From assembly GCF_029395495.1 (NCBI RefSeq), contig NZ_CP113918.1, forward strand, positions 2,046,001 to 2,110,000: a stretch of DNA of 64,000 nucleotides. The letters are read 5' to 3'. The translations under genes were made by a program, and so were the position numbers. The notes under the pieces were generated by a model. That model searched no databases, was not told where the DNA came from, and was given only the letters and a program-made list of their open reading frames with translations. Shown here piece after piece: positions 27,973 through 37,233 of this stretch (positions are counted from its first letter, which is position 1; each line of letters opens with the position of its first letter). Origin of the DNA: Bifidobacterium sp. ESL0769 (GTDB taxonomy: Bacteria > Actinomycetota > Actinomycetes > Actinomycetales > Bifidobacteriaceae).

Positions 27973-28050
27973 GCTGTACCCCTCTCAGAGTGAGGCCGAC
28001 TCTGGCTATTTCCGCAGATTTTATAGCATTCTGATTTTCAACCATCGCGT

Positions 28051-29673
28051 TCACTTCCCCACCCCGGCGTCGGCGACTTTGGCGTATTTGCCAAGTTCCG
28101 AGCGCACTTTGAGCATCGCGGTATATGTGCAATAGATATGTTTCGGTTTGCCGGGATTGGCCGTAACGAACGACCGGACGGCCTCTTCGATATTCGTATC
28201 GGTTTGCGCGACCCTGACGCCTTCATATTCCAAGCGCAACGCCATATCCCAGGCGCGTACGCCCGAAACCATTTCGACGCCAGTGCCACGCAGCGAGGTG
28301 AAATCGACATCCCAAAGCCAGCTCATATCACGCCCATCGGCATATTCGTCATTAATGACAATCATCGTTTCGTGACCTTCAGGTGCAAAACTCGCCAACG
28401 ACATCCTGAAGCCCATCGGGTTCTTGACCAGTAGCAGCTCAACCGGAGCGCCGTCAACTTTGATGACCTCGCCGCGCCCGAACGCCGGGGTGACGTGCGA
28501 AAGCGCCCGCATGAGCCGTTCATCACGCGCCCTGGGCTGGGTGGTGTCGGCGTTCTCGATCTGCTCGGTCACCGCGCGAACCACGGCAAGCGCCGCAGCC
28601 GCGTTGAACAGGTTATAGACGCCTTCGAGCTGGACTTTGGTCTCGAATTCGGCGTCGTCCATCACGAATTCCGCCTCGTGGTCACCCACATGACTCAGCA
28701 CCACATCTGCAAAACGCTGCGATGCCAACGAATCCGTCATAGCCGCGGAAACGGAAACGGTCTCGCGCGCGTCAAGTTTGGGGATAATCCTGTTGCCTTC
28801 GGCATCGAATACATCGTGCGAGGTTGCGGCAGTTGCCGTCCCATCTTGCGAAGTCGTAGTATCAGCTTGCGAGGCGGACACACTAGCTTGTGATGTCGCC
28901 TTGTCCTGCGTCTGCGAGGCGGACGTGGCAGCAGCGGCAGGCGCGATGGCACTGGCCAACGCCGTGTTGACACCTTCCACTTTCGCCGCGGCCTTTTCGG
29001 CGGCAGACAAATCCCCGGCGTGCATGTCGTCGTCAGAGGGAAACAGCTTGCGCAACTCGTCGGAAAGCCCGAAATACCGGACCTGCGTGCCCTGCGGCAC
29101 CACCGAAGCAAGCGCCGCAATCCGCCGATCCTCCCTGTTCAAGACCACGGTTCCGGTCGTCGCTTCGGCAACATGGCTCAAAAGCCGAGCAGTATTGTCG
29201 ATTTCGCCGAACCGGTCGAGCTGATCGCGCATAACGTTCAAAAGCAAGGAATAACGTGGCTTGACCTGATGCACGAAATGCACCGCGTACGCCTCGTCAA
29301 GTTCCAAAACCGCGATATCGGCATCGAGCTTTCCAGAAGCGGAAACCTCGGTGAGCAACGCCGAAACGACGCCGCGCGTGAAGTTGGAGCCGGTCGGATT
29401 GGTGAACACCTTGAGGTCCAGATCCTTCAACATCGAGGCGATCATGCGGGTGGTCGTGGTCTTGCCGTTCGTGCCCGAAACCAGCACGACCCCGTAACGC
29501 AACTGGCCGAGCGTGCGCGCCAGAAAATCGGGGTCTATCATCTCGACCACCTTGCCGGGAAACGCGCTGCCGCCATGACGCAGCAGTCGCGAAAGCCCGC
29601 GGACCGCCTTGCCGATGGTCGGGGTTGCGAACGCGTTCCAAGGCTTGCGAGGCGCTGAAGCAGCCTTCGTCAT
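28051..29673 (-). CDS. murT: Lipid II isoglutaminyl synthase subunit MurT
   Basis: Mur-ligase-like subunit that activates D-glutamate of lipid II for amidation. The ATP loop is VSGTNGKTTTTRM, later LLNVMRDQLDRFGEID, and the C-terminal MurT domain is present (NDEYADGRDMSWLWDVDFTS is its hallmark). I use the ATG at 29673 (MTKAASAPRKPW, AAGGA seven bases upstream); the frame is open to 29736. The Cys4 zinc ribbon of staphylococcal-type MurT is absent. In its place is an Ala/Ser/Thr/Gln-rich stretch, and the only cysteine left is in IYCTYTAM. Downstream of dnaB on the same strand. Confidence 0.93.
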   Translation of the reverse strand: MTKAASAPRKPWNAFATPTIGKAVRGLSRLLRHGGSAFPGKVVEMIDPDFLARTLGQLRYGVVLVSGTNGKTTTTRMIASMLKDLDLKVFTNPTGSNFTRGVVSALLTEVSASGKLDADIAVLELDEAYAVHFVHQVKPRYSLLLNVMRDQLDRFGEIDNTARLLSHVAEATTGTVVLNREDRRIAALASVVPQGTQVRYFGLSDELRKLFPSDDDMHAGDLSAAEKAAAKVEGVNTALASAIAPAAAATSASQTQDKATSQASVSASQADTTTSQDGTATAATSHDVFDAEGNRIIPKLDARETVSVSAAMTDSLASQRFADVVLSHVGDHEAEFVMDDAEFETKVQLEGVYNLFNAAAALAVVRAVTEQIENADTTQPRARDERLMRALSHVTPAFGRGEVIKVDGAPVELLLVKNPMGFRMSLASFAPEGHETMIVINDEYADGRDMSWLWDVDFTSLRGTGVEMVSGVRAWDMALRLEYEGVRVAQTDTNIEEAVRSFVTANPGKPKHIYCTYTAMLKVRSELGKYAKVADAGVGK

Positions 29674-29797
29674 GTTGCGTTCCTTATTGCCAGGATGGTT
29701 GGTTGTGTTGGCATTGGCTTGAGTATTCATAATCACCGGCCCTGTGCGAACGTTGATCGGGTAATTCGTTGAAGCCCCATTGACAATCTAGTCTGCA

Positions 29798-31231
29798 TCA
29801 GACCCCCTGGTTGTAATCCTGCGGCATATCGCGGAAGCGCGAATACTCACCCTGGAAAGCGAGCGGGTACGTGCCGGTTTTGCCGTTGCGATGCTTGGCA
29901 AGGATGATGTCGGCCTCGCCCGGCCGATCCTCTTCGTTGTAGAAGTCGGGACGGTGGACGAGGAAGACGACGTCGGCGTCCTGCTCGATGGAGCCGGATT
30001 CACGCAGATCGGCGAGCTGCGGCTTCTTGTCGTTACGCATTTCGGGGCCACGGTTGAGCTGGGAAAGCGCGACCACCGGCACCTCGAGTTCCTTGGCGAG
30101 CAACTTCAGCGCACGCGAAAAGCCCGAGACCTCCTGCTGACGGCTTTCCTCCTGCTTGCCCGAGCTCATGAGCTGCAGGTAATCAATGATGACGAGTTTG
30201 AGGTCGTTGGTCTGCTTCAGTCGGCGACATTTCGCGCGGATTTCCATCAGGCTCATATTCGGGCTGTCGTCGAGGAAGAGCGGCGCGTTCTGCATGGCCG
30301 TCCAGAAGTCGTTCAACGTGTTCCAGCGTTCCGGGGTCAGGCTGTCGTTGTCCGCGCGGCGCAAGGCGACCAGTGGGATACCGGTTTCGGCGGAGATGAT
30401 ACGTTGGGCGAGCTCGGTTTTGCTCATCTCCAGCGAGAAGATGACAGTGGTCAGGTTGTTGTGCAGAGCGGCCGAACGCGCGAAATCCACGCCCAAGGTC
30501 GACTTGCCCATCGCCGGTCGGCCGGCAACCACAATCATCTGGCCGGGCTGCAAACCCTGCGTTTCGTCGTCGATGCCCTTGAAGCCCGTCGGAACGCCCT
30601 TTTCAATGGTTCCGTTCTGCAAGGCGTCGAGCTGGTCGAGCGCGTCGTGAACCACCGGGCCGATGGCCTCGTAATCCTGCCGCACCTTGCCCACACTCAT
30701 CTCGTAGACCTCGGACTGGGCGAGATTCACCACGTCCTCGGCCTGCGAGCCTTCGGCGGAATAACCGAGCTGTGCGATTTTCGTGCCGGCGGCGATGACG
30801 TTGCGCAGGATGGCACGTTGATGAACGATTTCGGCATAATACGTTGCATTTGCTGCGGTCGGGACCGCTGCCACCAAGCTATGCAGATAATCGGCGCCAC
30901 CCACCTTTTCCAGGTTGCCGTCTTTGAGCAACGCGTTGGCGACGAGCACCGCGTCCACCGGCTCTGAGGCGGAGAACAGGGTGATGATTGCTTCGTAAAT
31001 GGTCTGGTGCTTGGGCTGGTAGAAATCGGAGACATCAATCATCTGCGAGACCTCGCCGATGGCGTCCTTGCTCATCAGCATTCCGCCCAATACGGCCATT
31101 TCCGCGTCGTCGTCATGCGGTGGCACGCGGTCGAAAAGCGTCGTATTGTTCGCCGAGGTGTCGCTGTTGAACTTGCCTGAATTGAAGTCGCCGCCCGAGC
31201 GCGTTGTGTCCCAAGAATTTCCGTCTGCCAT
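29798..31231 (-). CDS. dnaB: Replicative DNA helicase DnaB
   Basis: 477 residues. The N-terminal helical domain begins PPHDDDAEMAVLGGMLMSKD. The RecA-like motor domain has Walker A GRPAMGKST, Walker B LKLVIIDYLQLM and the DLRESGSIEQDADVV motif. The frame stays open to 31429, but those extra 66 codons run through a palindromic element and look unlike DnaB; the ATG at 31231 gives normal length. No intein. Upstream lies a DnaA-box cluster. Confidence 0.96.
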   Translation of the reverse strand: MADGNSWDTTRSGGDFNSGKFNSDTSANNTTLFDRVPPHDDDAEMAVLGGMLMSKDAIGEVSQMIDVSDFYQPKHQTIYEAIITLFSASEPVDAVLVANALLKDGNLEKVGGADYLHSLVAAVPTAANATYYAEIVHQRAILRNVIAAGTKIAQLGYSAEGSQAEDVVNLAQSEVYEMSVGKVRQDYEAIGPVVHDALDQLDALQNGTIEKGVPTGFKGIDDETQGLQPGQMIVVAGRPAMGKSTLGVDFARSAALHNNLTTVIFSLEMSKTELAQRIISAETGIPLVALRRADNDSLTPERWNTLNDFWTAMQNAPLFLDDSPNMSLMEIRAKCRRLKQTNDLKLVIIDYLQLMSSGKQEESRQQEVSGFSRALKLLAKELEVPVVALSQLNRGPEMRNDKKPQLADLRESGSIEQDADVVFLVHRPDFYNEEDRPGEADIILAKHRNGKTGTYPLAFQGEYSRFRDMPQDYNQGV

Positions 31232-31309
31232 GCCGTCAAGCTTAACCAAATCACCGTAAAAAGTCAGCGTTTCGGCCCCGCTTCCTCCCAAAGCTCTACA
31301 ACACTGCAA

Positions 31310-31427
31310 AATGCGTTTCCCCCGCACTCCCCACACATTTATGCTGGAAAAGTCGCATTTAGAACTTCTAAATAGGTTGTTTCCCGCATAAATGTGTGGG
31401 AAGTGCGGGAAAAGTCCTATTTTCGGC
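31310..31427. repeat. TTTCCCGC palindromic intergenic element, copy B
   Basis: Two adjacent inverted-repeat units of the same kind as at 13848-13965: AAATGCG-TTTCCCCCGCA ... GGAAAAGTCGCATTT, then AAATAGG-n-TTTCCCGCA ... TGCGGGAAAAGTCCTATTT. The inner CCCCACACATTTATG and CATAAATGTGTGGG also pair across units. Confidence 0.75.
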
Positions 31428-31518
31428 AATCATTATTCGTCACATTATCAAAGCGCCATCGGAATTGCGGATATCCTTTTCTACAGCGCTTACATGACGA
31501 CACGCACGGACTTTTGTC

Positions 31519-31606
31519 TGTGGATAAGAAAATCCGTTATCCACATTTTGGGCGTGTCACTGGGGACAATGCACAGAGTTATCCACACCATGGGGATAAC
31601 TCTGTG
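31519..31606. promoter_or_regulatory. DnaA-box cluster upstream of dnaB
   Basis: Three exact TTATCCACA boxes (31519-31527 on the minus strand, 31537-31545 and 31579-31587 on the plus strand) and one single-mismatch box (31591-31599, minus). The last two lie in a perfect 13-bp inverted repeat, CACAGAGTTATCC (31572-31584) and its complement (31594-31606). Confidence 0.75.
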
Positions 31607-31773
31607 TACAACATGGGGATAGAGATGTCTCCGCCAGCTTGCGATTTGCGTAATACCTCATGTTGTGATACGCCATTTATTTTTTGAAACGACGATCATT
31701 AAACAATTTTCTCGCATCTTCTTTAGAGACAGATTTACTTTATTTTGTCTCAAAATTTCTGCCGAACATAGAA

Positions 31774-31806
31774 AATCTCCCCACTGGAATATCCAGCGAG
31801 GAGATT
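31774..31806 (-). terminator. murA terminator
   Basis: Read on the minus strand: AATCTCCTCGCTGGA-TAT-TCCAGTGGGGAGATT followed by TTCT, a 15-bp stem with two imperfect pairs, 24 bp after the murA stop. Confidence 0.8.
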
Positions 31807-31829
31807 GCAAAAATAGGGAAAGCAGGCCG

Positions 31830-33155
31830 TCAGTCGAAATCGGCGCCGAGGGCGGCGAGCTTGCCACGGAAATCAGCGTAACCGCGATCAATCAGGCTGA
31901 TGCCCTGCACGTTCGACGGTCCGTTGGCCGCGAGCGCGGCGATGAGGTGGCTGAAACCGCCACGCAGGTCCGGCACGTCGATGTCGCGCCCTTCGAGCGG
32001 CGTGGGCCCGAAGATGACGGCGGAGTGCTTGTAGTTGCGCTGCTGGAAGCGGCACGGCAGGCTGCCAAGGCATTCGCGGTAAAGCTGGATGGTCGCGCCC
32101 ATCTTGATCAGCGGCTTGGTGAAGCCGAAGCGGTTCTCGTAGACGGTCTCGTGCACGATCGACAGGCCATTGGCCTGGGTGAGCGCGACGACAAGCGGCT
32201 GCTGCCAGTCGGTCATGAAGCCGGGATGCACGTCGGTTTCGATGGCCACAGGCTTCAGGTCCCCGCCCGGATGCCAGAAACGGATACCTTCGTCGGTGAC
32301 GTCGAACTCGCCGCCGATCTTACGATAGACGTTGAGGAAGGTCATCATCTCGGGCTGCGTGGCACCCTTGACGAAGATGTCACCATGCGTCGCGAGCGCG
32401 GCCGAAGCCCAGGAAGCGGCCTCGATACGGTCTGTCAGCGCAGTATGGGTGAAGCCCTTGAGCTCCTTGACGCCTTCGATGCGGAACGTGCGGTCGACGT
32501 CGACGGAGATGATCGCGCCCATCTTCTGCAGGACGGCGACCAGGTCCATGATCTCAGGCTCGGTGGCGGCGCCGGAAAGCTCGGTCTTGCCCTCAGCCTG
32601 AACAGCGGCCAGAAGCGTCTGCTCGGTCGCACCTACCGACGGGTACGGCAGGTGAATCTTCGCGCCGTGCAAGCCGTTGGGGGCTGTAATATGAATGCCG
32701 TCGTGGTGTTCCTTGTCCACGTTGGCACCGAGCTTACGCAAGGTTTCCAGATGGAAGTCGATCGGGCGGCCGCCGATGTTGCACCCGCCAAGCTGCGGGA
32801 TGAACGCCTCACCCAAACGGTGCAGCAGCGGCCCGGAGAAGAGAATCGGGATGCGGGACGAGCCGGAAAGCGTGTCCACATCGGCCACATCGGCAAGACG
32901 AACGTTGGTCGCGTCAATGCGCAGCGTGCCTTTGGCGTCGTCCCAATCGACGGTCGCACCGTGCAAGCGCAGGAGGTCGGAGACGACGTGGACGTCGCGA
33001 ATCTCGGGGACGTTCTTGAGCATGGAGACGCCCGGCGCGAGCAGAGCGGCCACCATGGCCTTGCTCACGAAATTCTTGGCGCCGCGCACCTTGATGGTGC
33101 CGTTGAGCGGCTTTCCGCCTTCGACGTGCAGGACGTCATCTGTAGTATCTGCCAA
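31830..33155 (-). CDS. murA: UDP-N-acetylglucosamine 1-carboxyvinyltransferase
   Basis: First committed step of peptidoglycan synthesis. KVRGAKN near the N-terminus and the active-site loop QLGGCNIGGRPIDFH are present; the cysteine means the fosfomycin target residue is retained. I prefer the TTG at 33155 (product starts MADTTDDVLHVEGG), because AAAGAGG is six bases upstream; the frame is open to a GTG at 33185 without a ribosome binding site. About 441 residues. Not tightly linked to dnaB (about 600 bp between). Confidence 0.94.
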   Translation of the reverse strand: MADTTDDVLHVEGGKPLNGTIKVRGAKNFVSKAMVAALLAPGVSMLKNVPEIRDVHVVSDLLRLHGATVDWDDAKGTLRIDATNVRLADVADVDTLSGSSRIPILFSGPLLHRLGEAFIPQLGGCNIGGRPIDFHLETLRKLGANVDKEHHDGIHITAPNGLHGAKIHLPYPSVGATEQTLLAAVQAEGKTELSGAATEPEIMDLVAVLQKMGAIISVDVDRTFRIEGVKELKGFTHTALTDRIEAASWASAALATHGDIFVKGATQPEMMTFLNVYRKIGGEFDVTDEGIRFWHPGGDLKPVAIETDVHPGFMTDWQQPLVVALTQANGLSIVHETVYENRFGFTKPLIKMGATIQLYRECLGSLPCRFQQRNYKHSAVIFGPTPLEGRDIDVPDLRGGFSHLIAALAANGPSNVQGISLIDRGYADFRGKLAALGADFD

Positions 33156-33185
33156 AATCAACCTCTTTCGTCGGCTCTCTAACAC

Positions 33186-33558
33186 CTGAGCTTACTACTA
33201 CATAGTGTGCCACAACGGTTGTGGTGACTCGGTAAAGCTTGGCCTAAAATGCGCCCGAGGCCGAACGGACTTTTCCGCTTTGTATGGTTTGGCGCTCAAA
33301 ACCGCAGAAAGCCGCCATTTTCACCGATATTCAGACATTATTATTACTGTCTCAGTTTCTGCGATAGGTCTACGACAAATAAAATCTTGCGCGATCTCAT
33401 CGAAATGACGAAATCGCGCAAGTTTAAATGGGAATAGTTCTATGCCTTAATTGGCCCGGAACAGCAATTTTTGACCGCTTCTACGAAGCGGACTCAATTC
33501 CTTGTCACCTCGCTCGAGAATCGCGAGGCGACGCAGAACCTAGCCGTAGCCCACAGGA
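33186..33558. other. Intergenic region between leuD and murA
   Basis: No gene. It contains the leuD-side terminator (33386-33422) and two small hairpins, CCGCTTC-TAC-GAAGCGG (33476-33492) and CCTCGC/GCGAGG just beyond 33505. Confidence 0.6.
33386..33422 (-). terminator. leuCD terminator
   Basis: Perfect 10-bp stem CTTGCGCGAT/ATCGCGCAAG with a 17-nt loop, followed on the minus strand by ATTTTATTT, about 135 bp after the leuD stop. Confidence 0.75.
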
Positions 33559-34239
33559 CTACGCCTTCAACGGTCCGGTCCACGACGAATCATCAACCGG
33601 ACGAGCGGACTTGACGGGCTCTTCCGGAGCATGCTTCGCGGGGAGAGTCTTGGGCTTGAACGGGAAGCGCTGGGCGCGCATCTTTTCGTAGTCGGCGATG
33701 GCGTCCTCGTGCTGCAACGTCAGATCGATGTCGTCATAGCCGTTCATCAGGCGCCAACGCGTGTAATCGTTGACCTCAAACGGCAAAGTGACGTCGCCGC
33801 AGGTAACGGTGCGTTCCTTCAGATCGACGGTCATATCGCGGCCGGGCTCTTCTTCCAAGAGCTTCCACAGCAGCTCAACGCTTTCCTGCGGCATGATGGC
33901 GGCCAGCACGCCGTTCTTGGCGGTGTTGCCGTAGAAAATGTCCGCGAAGCGCGGGCTGATGATGACGCGGAATCCGTAGTCGCGCAGCGCCCAAACCGCA
34001 TGCTCACGCGACGAACCGATGCCGAAATCGGGGCCGGCGACCAGAATCTTGCCCTTGTTCTGATACTCGGGCTTGTTCAGGATGAAGTCCGGATCGCGCC
34101 GCCACGCGTAAAACAGCGCATCCTCAAAGCCGGTCTTGGTGACGCGCTTCAAAAAGACGGCCGGAATGATCTGGTCGGTGTCGACGTTCGAACGCCGAAG
34201 CGGGACGCCAACGCCGGTGACCTGCGTAAGTTTCTCCAT
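33559..34239 (-). CDS. leuD: 3-isopropylmalate dehydratase small subunit
   Basis: 226 residues; the small (swivel) domain of isopropylmalate isomerase in leucine synthesis. Hallmarks: [20 protein letters not shown] near the N-terminus and [17 protein letters not shown]. The C-terminal 25 residues are a Pro/Lys-rich tail. Downstream of leuC, with a 282-bp gap that contains two tandem hairpins. Confidence 0.96.
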   Translation of the reverse strand: MEKLTQVTGVGVPLRRSNVDTDQIIPAVFLKRVTKTGFEDALFYAWRRDPDFILNKPEYQNKGKILVAGPDFGIGSSREHAVWALRDYGFRVIISPRFADIFYGNTAKNGVLAAIMPQESVELLWKLLEEEPGRDMTVDLKERTVTCGDVTLPFEVNDYTRWRLMNGYDDIDLTLQHEDAIADYEKMRAQRFPFKPKTLPAKHAPEEPVKSARPVDDSSWTGPLKA

Positions 34240-34363
34240 AATATTTCTTCCTTCAATTTCAATGTATATATAACTAGCCGATTAGAGATGCACAACCTAT
34301 TCCATTGTCCAATCCGTCGATTCTTCAAATCCGACTCATTCCGCCCTAGCTCTCTAACAGGCA

Positions 34364-34461
34364 ATTCGCGACGCTTAAAGCTGCTTTTGCGTCGCAAATC
34401 ACCCAGCAAGAAGCCGTAGCAGAGGATTCACGACGCCAAACAGCCCGAAAGCGTCGCAAAT
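34364..34461. repeat. Two tandem hairpins in the leuC-leuD gap
   Basis: Arms ATTCGCGACGC (34364-34374) / GCGTCGCAAAT (34389-34399) and ATTCACGACGC (34426-34436) / GCGTCGCAAAT (34451-34461), with a 62-bp period. The block GCGTCGCAAATCACC is repeated exactly. Confidence 0.7.
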
Positions 34462-34521
34462 CACCAGTTAAGCCGAAAAGGCCAGATGGAAAGCGGATGT
34501 GGGAGCGCACGGCTTAAGCAA

Positions 34522-35925
34522 TCACAGGTCAGCGGGGCTGGAAATCGTGCCGCGGATGGCAGTGGCGGCGGCGACCAGCGGCGAGGCCAGATGCGTGCGC
34601 CCGCCCTTGCCCTGACGGCCTTCGAAGTTGCGGTTCGAGGTTGAAACCGAACGTTCGCCGGGTACAAGCTTGTCCGGGTTCATCCCAAGGCACATCGAGC
34701 AGCCGGCATTGCGCCATTCCGCACCGAAGTCCTTGAAGATCTTGTCGAGTCCTTCATCCTCCGCCTGCAGACGGGCGCGGGATGAGGCCGGCACGACCAG
34801 CACACGATGGATGGAATCGGCCTTGTGATGGCCCTTCATCACGGACGCGGCGGCACGAAGATCCTCGATGCGGCCGTTGGTGCAGGATCCGATGAAGACA
34901 GTGTCCACCGGAATCGACTTGATCGGCGTTCCCGGCTTCAGGCCCATGTACTCAAGCGCGGACTGCGTGGCCTGACGCTGCTCGGCGTCGGCGATATCGG
35001 CCGGGTCGGGCACATCGGCGCTAATCGGTGCGCCCTGGCCGGGGTTGGTACCCCAAGTGACGTAAGGCGAAAGGTCAGCTGCGTTGATGGTGACTTCCTT
35101 ATCGAATTTCGCGTCGTCGTCGGTTTTGAGCGTCTTCCAATAGGCCACGGCCTTGTCCCACATCTCACCAGTCGGCGCGTACGGACGGCCCTTCAAGTAC
35201 TCGAAGGTGGTCTCGTCGGGGGCGATCATGCCCGCGCGGGCGCCTGCCTCGATGGACATGTTGCAAATGGTCATGCGTGCGTCCATGGAAAGCGAACGGA
35301 TCGCGGAACCGCGGTATTCGATGACGTGGCCCTGCCCGCCGCCGATGCCGATTTTTGCGATGATGGCCAGAATGATGTCTTTGGCGGTGACACCTTCCGG
35401 CAGTTCGCCTTCGACGTTGACGGCCATGGTCTTGAACGGCTTGAGCGACAAGGTCTGCGTAGCCATGACGTGCTCGACCTCGCTGGTGCCGATACCAAAC
35501 GCGAGCGCCCCGAACGCACCGTGCGTAGAAGTGTGGGAATCGCCGCAGACGATGGTCATGCCAGGCTGCGTGAGGCCGAGGTTGGGCGCGAAAGCGTGGA
35601 CGATGCCCTGATCGGCGTCGCCGAGCGGATGCAGCAGCACCCCGAATTCCTTGCAGTTCTTCTCCAACGTGCTCAGCTGCTTGGCGGAGGTCTTGTCCGG
35701 ATTGGGCTTGTCGATGTCGACCGTGGGCGTGTTGTGGTCTTCGGTGGCGATGAGCAGGTCGGTGTGGCGCGGCTTACGCCCGGCCAGTCGCAGGCCCTCG
35801 AACGCCTGTGGACTGGTGACCTCGTGCATGAGCATGAGGTCGATATAGATCAGGTCCGGGGCACCGTCTTTGCCCTGGTACACCAGGTGATCGGCCCAGA
35901 CTTTTTCAGCCAATGTGCTTGCCAT
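34522..35925 (-). CDS. leuC: 3-isopropylmalate dehydratase large subunit
   Basis: 467 residues, aconitase-type large subunit. The Fe-S cluster cysteines are seen in [16 protein letters not shown] and [11 protein letters not shown]-terminus [21 protein letters not shown] precedes the ATG. Divergent from an IclR-type regulator gene, the arrangement known for LtbR and leuCD in other actinobacteria. Confidence 0.97.
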   Translation of the reverse strand: MASTLAEKVWADHLVYQGKDGAPDLIYIDLMLMHEVTSPQAFEGLRLAGRKPRHTDLLIATEDHNTPTVDIDKPNPDKTSAKQLSTLEKNCKEFGVLLHPLGDADQGIVHAFAPNLGLTQPGMTIVCGDSHTSTHGAFGALAFGIGTSEVEHVMATQTLSLKPFKTMAVNVEGELPEGVTAKDIILAIIAKIGIGGGQGHVIEYRGSAIRSLSMDARMTICNMSIEAGARAGMIAPDETTFEYLKGRPYAPTGEMWDKAVAYWKTLKTDDDAKFDKEVTINAADLSPYVTWGTNPGQGAPISADVPDPADIADAEQRQATQSALEYMGLKPGTPIKSIPVDTVFIGSCTNGRIEDLRAAASVMKGHHKADSIHRVLVVPASSRARLQAEDEGLDKIFKDFGAEWRNAGCSMCLGMNPDKLVPGERSVSTSNRNFEGRQGKGGRTHLASPLVAAATAIRGTISSPADL

Positions 35926-36095
35926 ACGACCTCCTATCGTTGGTTTTGGAGCCGCCCCTCCGTCAATACTTCAGCCACGCGGATTTTTGTGGTGATGTGC
36001 ATTTCCGAGTATCGGCGTTTGTCAACAATATGGACATCTTTGTTCCATATCGTGAGATGAATGAGATGATAGACCCCACTGTATAATATTCATGT

Positions 36096-36920
36096 ATGGA
36101 CTCATTATCAAAGGATCCCCAAGCGGCGCGGACCACACGCGCGCCCAAATCAACCGGCAATGCTGCCCAAAACTCGAATCGCGCTTCTATTCACGACGAG
36201 ATTCATTCCGGGGTCGGGGTCCTCGATAAGACTGTCAAGATTCTTGAGGCCCTGGAAAGCGGGCCTTCCACATTAGGTCAACTCGTCGCAGCAACCGGGC
36301 TCGCACGCCCGACTGCACATCGCTTGGCCATTGCGCTGGAACGTCATCGTTTCGTACTTCGCGATCAACATGGTCGCTTCATTCTGGGTTCGCGTTTTGC
36401 CGAGCTGGCCACCGCCGCTGGTGAAGACCGTTTGCTCACGGCCGCCGGACCAATCCTTCAGACGCTTCTCGACCGCACCGGCGAATCCGCGCAGATCTAC
36501 CGCCGCCAAGGCGACCAACGCGTTTGCATCGCCGCCGTCGAGCGCGCCAGCGGGCTGCACGATTCCATCCCGGTGGGTGCCATGCTTTCAATGCAGGCCG
36601 GCAGCGCCGCGCAAATCCTCGTCGCCTGGGAGGATTCCGAGCGGCTACATCAAGGCTTGCGCCACGCCAAATTCACGACTTCCACGTTGGCGACCGTCCG
36701 CCGCCGCGGCTGGGCCGATTCCGTCAACGAACGCGAAGAAGGCGTCTGCTCGGTTTCCGCGCCGATTCGCAACTCCTCCGGCCAGGTCATCGCCGCCATC
36801 TCCATCTCTGGCCCTTCCGGCCGCATGGGCCCCTCCCCCGGCCGTCGTTACGCCCCGTACGTCATGGCCGGCGGCAAGTACCTGACCGACGCCCTGATGA
36901 AAGCCAGCGCCGGGCGGTAA
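36096..36920 (+). CDS. IclR-family regulator (LtbR-like)
   Basis: 274 residues. About 50 polar N-terminal residues, then the winged helix (LDKTVKILEALESGPSTLGQ, LARPTAHRLAIALERHRFVL) and the IclR effector domain ending SGPSGRMGP. TATAAT lies 13 bp before the ATG (GTATAATATTCATG), so the transcript may have a very short leader. Divergent from leuC with a 170-bp shared promoter region, hence the probable regulator of leuCD. Confidence 0.9.
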   Translation: MDSLSKDPQAARTTRAPKSTGNAAQNSNRASIHDEIHSGVGVLDKTVKILEALESGPSTLGQLVAATGLARPTAHRLAIALERHRFVLRDQHGRFILGSRFAELATAAGEDRLLTAAGPILQTLLDRTGESAQIYRRQGDQRVCIAAVERASGLHDSIPVGAMLSMQAGSAAQILVAWEDSERLHQGLRHAKFTTSTLATVRRRGWADSVNEREEGVCSVSAPIRNSSGQVIAAISISGPSGRMGPSPGRRYAPYVMAGGKYLTDALMKASAGR

Positions 36921-37089
36921 CCAACATATCGACCATATATATACATAAAATCCGTGTGACCACATGCTATGGTTACGCGGATTTTTACATATCATTTCTT
37001 CGGACAACTGATAAAACACCGAAAACATGGCTTGCCAACGGCAGTTAATTCGGCCCATCCCCCTCGATGCCGCCGCGGAAATAAAGAAA

Positions 37090-37151
37090 GCCGGGCGCTG
37101 TCTGAAGGAACGTTAGGGGCAGAACCCCGGTTCCTTCGGACAGCGCCCGGC
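37090..37151 (-). terminator. Long-stem terminator of the giant surface gene
   Basis: 22-bp stem with one G-U pair (37090-37111 with 37130-37151). The loop itself contains GGGG-N5-CCCC. On the minus strand it is followed by TTTCTTTATTT. A second perfect 9-bp hairpin, GGCCGCGCC/GGCGCGGCC (37187-37220), lies between it and the gene end. Confidence 0.85.
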
Positions 37152-37233
37152 CCTAGAAGAGCCGGCAAGATGCAGTTGCCAGCTGAGGCCGCGCCTAGGT
37201 TGGGTGTGTGTGGCGCGGCCAGTATTTAATCAC

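Noticed and set aside
29690..29760. Repeat shared with the hairpin at 20826-20867 (GATGGTTGGTTG and GCGAACGTTGAT)
   Set aside because: Matches of 12-13 bp are expected by chance at this window size; spacing differs between the sites.
31232..31429. 66-codon N-terminal extension of DnaB
   Set aside because: It crosses the palindromic element, has no ribosome binding site and no similarity to DnaB; ATG 31231 fits the family.
31519..31606. Chromosomal origin of replication
   Set aside because: DnaA boxes are present, but dnaA, dnaN, rpmH and an AT-rich unwinding region are not; treated as a regulatory cluster only.
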